NCBI GenBank assembly: GCA_965222705.1 | Contig: CBDCUO010000036.1 | Location: 62,001-126,000, forward strand | Direction of reading: 5' to 3' | Length of the DNA stretch: 64,000 nt | DNA from: JAFMDF01 sp965222705 | GTDB taxonomy: Bacteria; Bacteroidota; Bacteroidia; Chitinophagales; Saprospiraceae | In this document: in pieces, positions 25,147-33,649 of the stretch | How positions within the stretch are numbered: the stretch's first letter is position 1 | Layout of the letters: every line of letters begins with the position of its first letter | Notes under the pieces: generated by a model | Told to the model about the DNA's origin: nothing | The model's database searches: none | The model's input: only the letters and a program-made list of their open reading frames with translations | Position numbers and translations under genes: made by a program

Positions 25147-26565
25147 ATGAAGCGAATAGAAAAATTAATTAAAGCTAGCTTGTTTGTTGCTATTGCACTA
25201 TTAATAGCGGCCCCTTCCAATGCTCAATGTGGGAAATTTACGGATGCCTCTAATCCCAGCGATGCAGAAACAGCTCACGTGCTATACCGACAGGATATGA
25301 AAATGAAACAACTGGATGCAGCGTATGATAATTGGAAAAAGGCCTATGATATGGCTCCTGCAGCAGATGGAGCGAGAGATGTTCATTATACAGATGGTAT
25401 AAAAATATTAAAGCACAAGCTAAAAAATGAAACCGATGAAGCAAAGAAAAAGACCTATGCAGATCAAGTAAATACCCTGTATGACCAGGCCATTACTTGT
25501 CTGGAATCTGGATCGGTTAAACTGCCCAAAATGAAAGCAAACGATAGAATTGCCTACCTGCTGGGAAGAAAGGCTTTTGATATGTTTTATGAACTTAGAA
25601 CACCCTATGCAGATGTGAGAAAAACCTTAGAAAGGGCAGTAGAAAAAGGAGGAAATAATACGGAATACATCGTATTGGACCCTTATGCCCGAATTGTCGT
25701 TCATCAATTCACTAATGACTTGATGTCCAAGGAAGAATCCAGAAATGCCCATGCCAAGTTATTTGAAATAGCGGATTATAATATCGCAAATAATGCGAAG
25801 CATAAGGCTTATTACGAGCAGGCAAAGGCTTCTGTAGAAGGGATTTTTGCACAAATCGAAAATAATATTTTCGATTGCGAATATTTCGTCAATAAGTTGC
25901 GGCCAACATACAATGCAGACCCCGATAATCCGGAAGTAATGAAAGAAATCATTCCGGTCTTAAAAAGACAAGGCTGTGTAGCGGGCGAGCCATTTTTGGA
26001 TGAATTGGAGAAGAAGTACGAAAAATATGCTATCGCAGAGAATGCCAGGCGACAAGCGGAATTTGAAGCCAATAACCCTGCTTTCATGGCTAAAAAAGAA
26101 TACGATGCGGGCAATTTTCCAGCAGCCATTGCCAAATATAGAGAAGCACTAGGCCAAGAAACGGACGAGGTCAAAAAAGCGGATTACTACTTCCGAATTG
26201 CCTCTATTCAAGGCAGAAAAATGGCTCAATATGGACAAGCCAGAACCAATGCTTATAATGCAGCTAAGTTGCGCCCTGATTGGGGCAGACCCTATATGCT
26301 CATTGGTGATTTATACGCAAAAGGTAGCCGCAATTGTGGCGGAGATGCTTATACCAGGGGACTGGCTATATTGGCTGCGATTGATAAGTATAGAAAGGCA
26401 AAATCTATTGACTCCTCCGTAGCAGCAGAAGCGAATAAACGAATAGGAAATTATCAAAAATCTATTCCTCCTAAAGAAGAGGTATTTATGCGCGGGAAAA
26501 ATGGCGGAAAAACGGATAAAGTACCTTGTTGGATTGGAGAAACCGTACAGGTAAAATATAACTAA
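25147..26565 (+). CDS. Secreted tetratricopeptide repeat protein (paralogue 1)
   Basis: About 472 residues from the ATG at 25147 (MKRIEKLIKASLF); an earlier in-frame ATG at 25105 overlaps the barrel gene and would bury the signal peptide. The signal ends at PSNAQ. Helical TPR-like units follow, the clearest being FPAAIAKYREALGQETDEVKKADYYFRIA near residues 320-350, then NAYNAAKLRPDWGRPYMLIGDLYA. Conserved single Cys residues (CGKFTDAS, NCGGDAY, VPCWIGE) suggest disulfides. It is clearly homologous end to end to the next gene. Probable periplasmic scaffold working with the upstream barrel; role unknown. Confidence 0.8.
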   Translation: MKRIEKLIKASLFVAIALLIAAPSNAQCGKFTDASNPSDAETAHVLYRQDMKMKQLDAAYDNWKKAYDMAPAADGARDVHYTDGIKILKHKLKNETDEAKKKTYADQVNTLYDQAITCLESGSVKLPKMKANDRIAYLLGRKAFDMFYELRTPYADVRKTLERAVEKGGNNTEYIVLDPYARIVVHQFTNDLMSKEESRNAHAKLFEIADYNIANNAKHKAYYEQAKASVEGIFAQIENNIFDCEYFVNKLRPTYNADPDNPEVMKEIIPVLKRQGCVAGEPFLDELEKKYEKYAIAENARRQAEFEANNPAFMAKKEYDAGNFPAAIAKYREALGQETDEVKKADYYFRIASIQGRKMAQYGQARTNAYNAAKLRPDWGRPYMLIGDLYAKGSRNCGGDAYTRGLAILAAIDKYRKAKSIDSSVAAEANKRIGNYQKSIPPKEEVFMRGKNGGKTDKVPCWIGETVQVKYN

Positions 26566-26607
26566 TGCCTAAGCTGGTTTCCATGTAATTATTCAAATAT
26601 ACGACCT

Positions 26608-26646
26608 AAAGAGCCTCGTTCACATCTATTTGAACGAGGCTCTTTT
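26608..26646 (+). terminator. Rho-independent terminator between the TPR paralogues
   Basis: Perfect 15-base arms aaagagcctcgttca (26608-26622) and its complement (26631-26645) with a short loop, the second arm running into TTTT. It follows the first TPR gene by 43 bases and so should end the coaX-barrel-TPR transcript. Confidence 0.8.
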
Positions 26647-26706
26647 GAGTTGTAAAAAATGCGAATAATGACGTGTTATTTTTTCATCATGCCATAAAGA
26701 AAAATC

Positions 26707-28146
26707 ATGCGTAACAAATTCTATTTATTAGCCTTGCTTTTATTAATTTTAGCAATCGCTGCTTGCACGCCTAAAATAGCAGAAGAAGTAGTGGAAGAAA
26801 CGCCACCGCCACCACCGCCACCAAAGGTTAGTGAAAACTTAAGTCCTTGCCCCAAATTTAGCGATTCTTCTAATCCTGATGATGCAGAAACTGCTCATGT
26901 TTTATACCGAGATTTAATCAAATTGAAGAAGTATGAAGAGGCGATGCCGCTTTGGGAAAAAGCCATGAAAATGGCTCCGGCTGCTGATGGTCAAAGGGAT
27001 TACCACTTTATGGACGGTGTGACGTTTTATAAATGGATGCACAGCGAAGAAAAGGATGTGGACAAACAAAAAGAGTACATCGAAAAAATACTCGAAATGT
27101 ACGATGCTGCGGCTGAGTGCTATCCCCATAAGACTTCCCAATACAAAGGGCTAAAAGCCTTTAATTTGTATTTTAATTATAAGGATTACGCTACGAAGGA
27201 AGAAGTGTATGCCATGTTCAAAGAGGTAGCGGATCGAGAAGGGGCAGATATGCCTTATTTTACGATTAATCCCTTTACGGCAACTCTAGTAGATTTAACT
27301 TTAGAAGAGAAAATACCTAATGAGGAGGCGTTTAAATATCAACAATTGATAAAAGAAGCAATTGCTAAGGGCATTGAAGACTGCGAGGGAAAAGCCTGTA
27401 ATGCTTGGAAGATTATTGAAAGCTACGCCCCCGTTCGCCTAGAAGATTTGGAAACGATCAAAGGTTTTTATAATTGTACTTATTATAAAGATAGATATTT
27501 CCCCGAATATGAGGCAAACCCAAAGGATTGCGATGCAATCACAACGGTTATTAGCCGCTTAAAATGGGCTGGTTGTGGAGAAAATGATGAGGCATTAAAT
27601 GCTGTGGTCAATGCTTATAATACCAACTGTGTAGTTGTGAATGCCCCTTCTAATGCCAAATTGGGTAGTCAGGCACTTCGGGATGGGAATTATTCAGAAG
27701 CCATTACTCGATATGAACAATTAATTACAGAGGAAACGGATAATGATAGGAAAGCTACTTACACCCTGCGGATTGCAAAGATTTATTACGTCCATCTTAA
27801 AAAGTTTTCAAAAGCTAGAGAATATGCCTTGAAAGCTGCTGAACTCAAACCCAATTGGGGCGAACCTTATTTGGTCATTGGCCGGTTGTATGCCTCAAGT
27901 GGTCCTTTGTGTGGGCCGGGCACAGGTTTTGATAGTCAAGTCGTCGTTTGGGTAGCTATTGATATGTGGAATAAGGCCAAATCGGTTGACCCTTCTTCTA
28001 CCGCCGAAGCAAATAAATGGATCGGAAAATATGCCCAGTATATGCCCAGTCGCGAAGATATTTTCCAAAGAAGTTTGCAAGAAGGTGGGACCTATAAAGT
28101 GTCGTGTTGGATTCAGCGAAATACGAAGATTCGAGCAGCAAAGTAG
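26707..28146 (+). CDS. Tetratricopeptide repeat lipoprotein (paralogue 2)
   Basis: A 479-residue lipoprotein: the signal peptide ends in the lipobox IAAC (Cys about 20), followed by an acidic and polyproline linker (EETPPPPPPP). The body parallels the previous gene: CPKFSDSSNPDDAETAHVLYR against CGKFTDASNPSDAETAHVLYR, MAPAADGQRD against MAPAADGARD, a TPR unit near YSEAITRYEQLITEETDNDRK, and a shared end (VSCWIQR against VPCWIGE). It is thus a tandem duplicate, changed from a soluble secreted form to a membrane-tethered form. It has terminators on both sides, so it is probably transcribed on its own. Function unknown. Confidence 0.8.
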   Translation: MRNKFYLLALLLLILAIAACTPKIAEEVVEETPPPPPPPKVSENLSPCPKFSDSSNPDDAETAHVLYRDLIKLKKYEEAMPLWEKAMKMAPAADGQRDYHFMDGVTFYKWMHSEEKDVDKQKEYIEKILEMYDAAAECYPHKTSQYKGLKAFNLYFNYKDYATKEEVYAMFKEVADREGADMPYFTINPFTATLVDLTLEEKIPNEEAFKYQQLIKEAIAKGIEDCEGKACNAWKIIESYAPVRLEDLETIKGFYNCTYYKDRYFPEYEANPKDCDAITTVISRLKWAGCGENDEALNAVVNAYNTNCVVVNAPSNAKLGSQALRDGNYSEAITRYEQLITEETDNDRKATYTLRIAKIYYVHLKKFSKAREYALKAAELKPNWGEPYLVIGRLYASSGPLCGPGTGFDSQVVVWVAIDMWNKAKSVDPSSTAEANKWIGKYAQYMPSREDIFQRSLQEGGTYKVSCWIQRNTKIRAAK

Positions 28147-28164
28147 GCATTTAATTTCAACAAT

Positions 28165-28201
28165 CTAAAACGCCGTGATTCTTGATATCACGGTGTTTTA
28201 G
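28165..28201 (+). terminator. Terminator after the TPR lipoprotein gene
   Basis: The 15-base arm ctaaaacgccgtgat (28165-28179) pairs with atcacggtgttttag (28187-28201) with one G-T pair and a 7-base loop. A T-run lies within the second arm rather than after it. It sits 19 bases beyond the TPR lipoprotein stop and 23 bases before the FKBP gene. Confidence 0.65.
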
Positions 28202-28224
28202 AAATAATTTCTCGTTTTCTACTT

Positions 28225-28803
28225 ATGTCATACCTAAAACACCTTCTCGTTCTTTTTCTTGTCTTTTTGTTCTATTCCTGTACAAATGCTCCAAATAGTC
28301 CTACCCCAAAAGATACCATTGAAGTAAAAAAATCGGAAAACGAAGACGACCTACTAGTATCTCTGGCTGCTGAGTTGATTAGCAATCCCCGAACTCAGGC
28401 CGAGAAAGACAAAAATACTATCCTTAACTATGCGATGGACGAAGGCATTGAAGTACAAGCTACTTCAACGGGCTTGTATTATCAGATAATAGAGGCAGGA
28501 ACGGGAGAAAATGCTCAATGGGGCGATTGGGTGATGGTTAATTATAAAGGCTATACCTTAGATGGAAAAGTATTCGATGCTTCTTATAAAAAAGGAAAAC
28601 CTATTGAATTTTATGTTGGAAATATGATTTCAGGGTGGAATCAAGGACTGGAACTGATGAAGCCGGGCGGGAAAGCCTTATTTTTAATTCCGTCTGCTTT
28701 GGCTTATGGAGAAAAAGGTTTCCCGGGCTTTATCAAACCCAATACGGTTTTAGCTTTTGAAGTAGAATTATTAAAAACAAAGAAAAATGAATCGATCAAA
28801 TAA
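28225..28803 (+). CDS. FKBP-type peptidyl-prolyl isomerase lipoprotein
   Basis: A 192-residue exported lipoprotein: signal peptide with lipobox YSC (Cys about 15), an acidic linker, then a short helical part (NTILNYAMDEGIEVQATSTGLYYQI). The FKBP domain occupies about residues 95-187, with VMVNYKGYTLDGKVFDASYKKG, ISGWNQGLELMKPGGKALFLIPSALAYG and a final strand NTVLAFEVELL. Active-site aromatic and Asp positions (Y, F, D, W) are kept, so isomerase activity is likely. The role is probably folding of exported proteins. It converges with gmhA downstream with only 30 bases between. Confidence 0.9.
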   Translation: MSYLKHLLVLFLVFLFYSCTNAPNSPTPKDTIEVKKSENEDDLLVSLAAELISNPRTQAEKDKNTILNYAMDEGIEVQATSTGLYYQIIEAGTGENAQWGDWVMVNYKGYTLDGKVFDASYKKGKPIEFYVGNMISGWNQGLELMKPGGKALFLIPSALAYGEKGFPGFIKPNTVLAFEVELLKTKKNESIK

Positions 28804-28833
28804 ACTAATTTGGGACCTGCTCTTATTACTAAG

Positions 28834-29412
28834 CTAAGCCCCAAACAACTCTGCCTCCACCAGTTCGCAAATGATATGCCCTGCCAAAATATGTCCCTCC
28901 TGTATGCGCGGTGTATCACGCGAGGGAATCAACACCATGTAATCACAAAGGTCTTTTATAATGCCGCCGCTCTCGCCGGAAAAACCAATGGTCAGCATAT
29001 TTTTTTTTCGGGCAGTTTTAATCGCTTTGATAATATTGGGCGAGTTGCCAGAAGTAGAAAGGGCAACCAGTGCATCTCCCTCCCTGCCTTTAGCCTCAAT
29101 CGCTCTGGAAAAAATATCCTTAAAGGAAAAATCATTGCCAACGGCTGTCAAAAAGGAGGTATTGACATGCAAGGCTTCTGCAAACAGGGGCGCGCGATTC
29201 AGATAAAAGCGGCCGGAAAACTCTGTGGCTAGATGTTGAGCATCTGCAGCACTCCCACCATTTCCACAAAAAAACAGCTTTTGATCTTTTTTAAATAAAT
29301 AAATCAGTTCTTTGGCGATATTTTTAATTTCGCTAATCAATTGCTTATCATCAATGATTTGCAGTTTGAGCAGGACTGCTTGTTTGAGGATCTCTTTTAT
29401 TTTTTCTTGCAT
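28834..29412 (-). CDS. gmhA: Sedoheptulose-7-phosphate isomerase (SIS domain)
   Basis: About 192 residues from the ATG at 29412 (MQEKIKEILKQ); an in-frame TTG 33 bases upstream is less likely. The SIS fold shows CGNGGSAADAQHLATEFSGRF, FLTAVGNDFSFKDIFSRA, ALSTSGNSPNIIKAI and the C-terminal EGHILAGHIICELVE, all hallmarks of GmhA. It makes the heptose phosphate precursor of ADP-heptose or GDP-heptose for lipopolysaccharide core, capsule or S-layer sugars. A sugar epimerase and a glycosyltransferase lie on the opposite strand just beyond, fitting a surface polysaccharide role. The other heptose genes (hldE-like, gmhB) are not in view. Confidence 0.88.
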   Translation of the reverse strand: MQEKIKEILKQAVLLKLQIIDDKQLISEIKNIAKELIYLFKKDQKLFFCGNGGSAADAQHLATEFSGRFYLNRAPLFAEALHVNTSFLTAVGNDFSFKDIFSRAIEAKGREGDALVALSTSGNSPNIIKAIKTARKKNMLTIGFSGESGGIIKDLCDYMVLIPSRDTPRIQEGHILAGHIICELVEAELFGA

Positions 29413-29581
29413 ATTGGGGAGTTGTTGGGCTACTAAAATTGCCAAATTGTTAGCGGCTATTTAACCATATTTGATAGATACTCAAAAAGATCGTTTCAAA
29501 AATAACATTGTTTAGATTATATCGTATAGTTGAGAGCAATTTAGCAATTCTAATTTTAATAAAGTTATAATAATTAACTAT

Positions 29582-30637
29582 ATGAAAATCCATCTGGTAT
29601 CCGGCGGCTGTGGTTTTGTAGGACGCAATATGGTAAAACGTTTGTATAAAACCACCAAAGACACTATACTTTTTGTAGATAATCTATTGGTCGGCACGCA
29701 TCCTTCCACCTGGTTGGATGCGCCAAAGGTAGCAGATAATCAGGATGTAGAGGTCTATGGCGAGGAAGAAAGATTATTGTTTTTGAAAGAAGATTTTCGC
29801 CGCTTGCTCGCCTACCTGGCAGATAATCCTCGATATATTCAGGAAAAATACGGACTGGACTTCGAACGATTTAGCGATGTATTTCACTTTGCAGCGATTG
29901 TCGGCGGGCGGGCGACTATTGACGGTGATCCAATGATGGTGGCTTTGGATTTGTCTATTGATGCCGAGTTTTTCTTTTGGATCACCCGCCATAAACCGGA
30001 AAGGGTGTTGTATCCAAGTTCTAGTGCTGCTTACCCAGTAGATAAACAAACGGAGCAAAATGCGATTGCGCTGAGCGAAACGGATATTGATTTTAAAAAT
30101 ATGGGGCAGCCGGATATGACTTATGGTTGGTCCAAATTGACCGGAGAATATTTGGCGCATATCGCTGCAAAATACTATGGCGTTTCGGTTACTTGTATTC
30201 GTCCATTTTCCGGTTATGGCGAAGATCAGGATTTGACCTATCCTATTCCGGCGATTGCTGCGCGAATTGCTCGTAGAGAGAATCCCGTAGAAGTTTGGGG
30301 GACGGGCCGACAAGGTCGGGATTTTGTGCACATAGACGATGTGCTGGACTGCATTTTTATTGGCATGGACAAAATTACCGATGGCTCGGCATTCAATATC
30401 GGCATGGGTCGTTTGACCTCTTTTATCGAAATCATTCACACCCTTTGCGGTATAGCTGGCTATGAGCCGGAAATCAAGCAATTGCTGGATAAGCCAGTGG
30501 GCGTCCATTCCCGCTACTGCAATATGGACTATGTAAAAGAAAAACTAGGTTGGGAAGCAAAAATTACTTTAGAAGAGGGGATGAGAAGGGTCTATCGAGC
30601 TGCTCTGGAAAGAGAACGGGCAGCAGAAGTCGTATGA
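29582..30637 (+). CDS. NAD-dependent epimerase/dehydratase family protein
   Basis: A 351-residue extended short-chain dehydrogenase. The Rossmann motif GGCGFVGRNM opens the chain; the catalytic Ser and YxxxK appear as PSSSAAYP and TYGWSK, about 27 residues apart; FSGYGEDQD and VHIDDVLDCIFIG are the usual later motifs. Such proteins act on nucleotide sugars (UDP-glucose, GDP-mannose or dTDP-sugars); which one cannot be told. An unusually long segment (about residues 55-95, EERLLFLKEDFRRLLAYLADN) precedes the FHFAAIVGG strand. A glycosyltransferase gene follows after 55 bases, so the two are probably one unit for surface sugar synthesis. Confidence 0.88.
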   Translation: MKIHLVSGGCGFVGRNMVKRLYKTTKDTILFVDNLLVGTHPSTWLDAPKVADNQDVEVYGEEERLLFLKEDFRRLLAYLADNPRYIQEKYGLDFERFSDVFHFAAIVGGRATIDGDPMMVALDLSIDAEFFFWITRHKPERVLYPSSSAAYPVDKQTEQNAIALSETDIDFKNMGQPDMTYGWSKLTGEYLAHIAAKYYGVSVTCIRPFSGYGEDQDLTYPIPAIAARIARRENPVEVWGTGRQGRDFVHIDDVLDCIFIGMDKITDGSAFNIGMGRLTSFIEIIHTLCGIAGYEPEIKQLLDKPVGVHSRYCNMDYVKEKLGWEAKITLEEGMRRVYRAALERERAAEVV

Positions 30638-30692
30638 CTGTTGAATGCCTTTTATGCTTTGGGGGTTTAAATCACTAGATTGTTGAATATTC

Positions 30693-32006
30693 ATGAAAAA
30701 AATAGTCTGTTTCGGACCAGGACCAAAATTTAAAGGCGGTATTTCTAATTATAATACCTCTTTGGCGAAAGCCTTTGATAAAATGGCGGATGTAGAGGTG
30801 CATATCGTTTCCTGGACGCAACAGTATCCGGCGATTATTCCACGAGAATTCGTGGATAAAACCAGTAAAACGGATTTTCTGGAAGACACAAATATTCAGG
30901 TAAAATATCTCACTAACTATAATAACCCCTTTTCCTGGACAGAAACTTACCGATATATTCGAGATTTAAACCCTGATATAATCGTATTTCAATGGGCGAT
31001 CGCCATTCAGGGCTTGCCTTTGGGAAAGATAGCCAGAATGCTGCGAAAAAATACGAATATCGAGATTATTTTCGACTTACATTTTGTCATTCAAAAAGAG
31101 AGCAGTAGTCTGGACAAGCGATTTACAGCTTATGGCATTCGACCGGCTCACACCTACCTTACCCATGCTTACAAGACGGTTCAAGAGTTAGAAGAACTAT
31201 ATCCTTCTGCTAAATTTGTGGTCAATGAGACTGGAGCGCGAGCAACAGATGGGCGGCAAACGGTCATTAAATTGTATCATCCTATTTATGACTTATTCCA
31301 GCCTGATCCCAATTTCGATGTAGCCGCTTTTAAAGAGGAGCATGGATTGAAAGAAAATGTATTCCTTTTCTTTGGTTTTATTAGAAAATACAAGGGCTTG
31401 CATCATGCTATTCGGGCATTCAAAAAAGTAGCAGACCAGCGGGAGGATGTCTCTTTAGCTATTTGCGGGGAATCTTTTTGGAAAACGCTGGACCAAAAGA
31501 AATTTTCTACTAAAATCAAAAATGCGCTATTTGGCACAGCCAAAAGAATTTTCTTGAGTAAAAAATCAAATGAGAAAGATTATCGGCCTTTGCAGTTAAT
31601 TAAGGAATTAAACCTGGAAAATAAAACGCTGATTCGGAATGAGTTTATTGCCAACGAGGATGTTCACAAGTATTTCCAAATCAGCGATGCTGTCCTATTG
31701 TTTTATGAATATGCCACCCCTTCCGGTGTCGAATCGTTGAGTTATAACTTCAAAATGCCCATTTTGGCAACCAAAGTTGGGCATTTTCCCGAAACCATCC
31801 AGCATGGTTTTAATGGTTACTTGGCAGAGGCGGAAGACACAGACTCTATGGCAACTCAAATGCTTCAGTTTTTAGAAAAACCAATCAATCGAAGCCATGT
31901 GGAAGCCACTACTCGAAAAATGAGCTGGGAAAATTATGCCAAAGTCATTTTAGCCGAACCTTTTGAAGAAAAAGCCAGCGTAAAAGCTATGCAAGCAGCA
32001 GACTAA
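30693..32006 (+). CDS. Glycosyltransferase (GT4-like, GT-B fold)
   Basis: A 437-residue cytoplasmic glycosyltransferase. The N-terminal domain begins with FGPGPKFKGGISNYNTSLAKAF, where the GGI/SNY loop is the acceptor-side feature. The C-terminal donor domain begins near residue 215 (NVFLFFGFIRKYKGLHHAIRAF), with the later SGVESLSYNFKMPILATKVGHFPE in place of the usual E-x7-E segment. It should transfer a sugar from a nucleotide donor to a growing surface glycan; donor and acceptor are unknown. It is paired with the epimerase upstream and is convergent with an aldehyde dehydrogenase gene. Confidence 0.85.
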   Translation: MKKIVCFGPGPKFKGGISNYNTSLAKAFDKMADVEVHIVSWTQQYPAIIPREFVDKTSKTDFLEDTNIQVKYLTNYNNPFSWTETYRYIRDLNPDIIVFQWAIAIQGLPLGKIARMLRKNTNIEIIFDLHFVIQKESSSLDKRFTAYGIRPAHTYLTHAYKTVQELEELYPSAKFVVNETGARATDGRQTVIKLYHPIYDLFQPDPNFDVAAFKEEHGLKENVFLFFGFIRKYKGLHHAIRAFKKVADQREDVSLAICGESFWKTLDQKKFSTKIKNALFGTAKRIFLSKKSNEKDYRPLQLIKELNLENKTLIRNEFIANEDVHKYFQISDAVLLFYEYATPSGVESLSYNFKMPILATKVGHFPETIQHGFNGYLAEAEDTDSMATQMLQFLEKPINRSHVEATTRKMSWENYAKVILAEPFEEKASVKAMQAAD

Positions 32007-32033
32007 TCCCGTCTAACGAAGGAATTAGTAGGG

Positions 32034-33473
32034 TTAAAACCATTTAATACTCAGATCAATCATTTTCTGTTTTAAGCCATTATAAGGCGGTAGCATCATT
32101 TCCAGTGCACTCATCGGTGCAACTTGCTTGTACACGCCTCGGGCATTGGAAAAGGCATCAAAGCCAAATTTGCCGTGCCCTTTGCCGATTCCGCTATTAT
32201 TGGACCCGCCAAACGGCAAATCATAATTGAAGAAATGTACAGCATTGTGATTGATGCAAGTACCGCCAGCGCGGGTATTTTCCAAAATATGGGCAATGTT
32301 TTTTCGGCTTTTGCTATAAATATATAATGCTAGGGGCTTTTCCTTTGAATTGATGACTTTTAACGGTTCCTTGATATCGGTATAGCCATAAACGGGCATT
32401 ACGGGACCAAATATCTCTTCGGTCATCAACTTGGAACTGGGATCTACATGGGTCATTAAAGTAGGGGAGAGGTAATTTTGCTCACTATCCGCTTGACCGC
32501 CAAACTCTATTTTTGCGCCTTTTTCCTTGGCATCATCTATATAACTTTTTACGCGCTTGAAGTGTCGATTGTTGACCATGCGGCTATAAGATTCGGATTG
32601 AGAAGCATCTTCACTATAAAATTCTTTCACCTTTTTGGCGACCAACTCTATGAATTTATCTTTTTTCTTTTCGTGTACAAATACATAATCAGGGGCGATA
32701 CAAATTTGTCCGTTATTACTGTATTTCCCCCAAGCTAGGCGGGTAGCGGCAGCATTTAAATTGGCCGTTTCATCAATAATGGTTGGCGATTTTCCACCCA
32801 ACTCCAAAGTAACGGAAGTTAGATTTTTAGCAGCTGCCTCCATGACAATTTTTCCAATAGCAGGTGCGCCGGTAAAGAAAATATGATTAAAAGGCAGTTT
32901 CAATAAAGCCTGTGAAGTTTCGATGCCACCTTCAATCAAGGCTACTTCCTTTTCATCAAAAACCTCTCGCACAATTTTGCTCATGAGGGCAGAAGCATTT
33001 GGGGTCATTTCTGACGGTTTTATGACCACACAATTACCTGCCGCAATAGCAGAAACTAAAGGTCCAAAAGTCAAATTAATTGGAAAATTCCAGGGAGAAA
33101 TGATTAAAACCACCCCTTTGGGTTCATTCAGAATATAAGAACTGGAGCCTAACAGAGCCATTGGGGTATCCACATATTGCGGTCGCATCCAACTTCTCAG
33201 GTGGCGCAGCGTATGCTTGATTTCACCCGTTACGGGATAAATTTCAGTCAAATCTACTTCGCTGGGGTGCTTTCTAAAATCTTTGTGCAACGCTGCTCTA
33301 ATTTCCGGCTTGTATTTCAGGATGGCGTCTCTTAGCTTTTTTAACTTTGCTTTTCGTTCTTTGGCAGTAGTTTGACCTACTTTGAACTGATTCGCTCGTT
33401 GTGCTTCGAATATTTTTTGAACTTCCGTCTGGATAGTTGCACTTTTTTGTACCGTTTCGGCTATTAAAGTCAT
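32034..33473 (-). CDS. Aldehyde dehydrogenase (class 3-like)
   Basis: A 479-residue NAD(P)-dependent aldehyde dehydrogenase. Key motifs: SPWNFPINLTFGPLVSAIAAGN, the glycine loop FFTGAPAIGKIVM, catalytic Glu in TLELGGKSPTII, catalytic Cys in NNGQICIAPDYV and EEIFGPVMPVYGY. The short coenzyme-binding N-terminus and the ending (NGLKQKMIDLSIKWF) resemble class 3 or fatty-aldehyde type enzymes, often involved in lipid aldehyde oxidation. No operon partner is evident: the upstream neighbour on this strand is the SusC-SusD unit and a terminator-like hairpin separates them. Confidence 0.92.
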   Translation of the reverse strand: MTLIAETVQKSATIQTEVQKIFEAQRANQFKVGQTTAKERKAKLKKLRDAILKYKPEIRAALHKDFRKHPSEVDLTEIYPVTGEIKHTLRHLRSWMRPQYVDTPMALLGSSSYILNEPKGVVLIISPWNFPINLTFGPLVSAIAAGNCVVIKPSEMTPNASALMSKIVREVFDEKEVALIEGGIETSQALLKLPFNHIFFTGAPAIGKIVMEAAAKNLTSVTLELGGKSPTIIDETANLNAAATRLAWGKYSNNGQICIAPDYVFVHEKKKDKFIELVAKKVKEFYSEDASQSESYSRMVNNRHFKRVKSYIDDAKEKGAKIEFGGQADSEQNYLSPTLMTHVDPSSKLMTEEIFGPVMPVYGYTDIKEPLKVINSKEKPLALYIYSKSRKNIAHILENTRAGGTCINHNAVHFFNYDLPFGGSNNSGIGKGHGKFGFDAFSNARGVYKQVAPMSALEMMLPPYNGLKQKMIDLSIKWF

Positions 33474-33592
33474 GGACGTAGGAATTAGTGATCGTAAAGT
33501 ATTTTACCCACTAAAATTAACGATTATTTTTAAAAGAATTAAATTTTGTTAATTTATTCTTGAATTTGGATGGAAAGGCAGCCAATAAATAA

Positions 33593-33631
33593 AAAAACGC
33601 CCCAAGCACTTAAAGCGCCTAGAGCGTTTTT
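33593..33631 (-). terminator. Probable terminator of the susCD unit
   Basis: Arms aaaaacgc (33593-33600) and gcgttttt (33624-33631) pair, and the interval can form an inner 5-base hairpin. Read on the minus strand the structure ends in a run of seven T, 19 bases after the SusD stop. Confidence 0.6.
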
Positions 33632-33649
33632 AATTGAAAAGACAAATCT

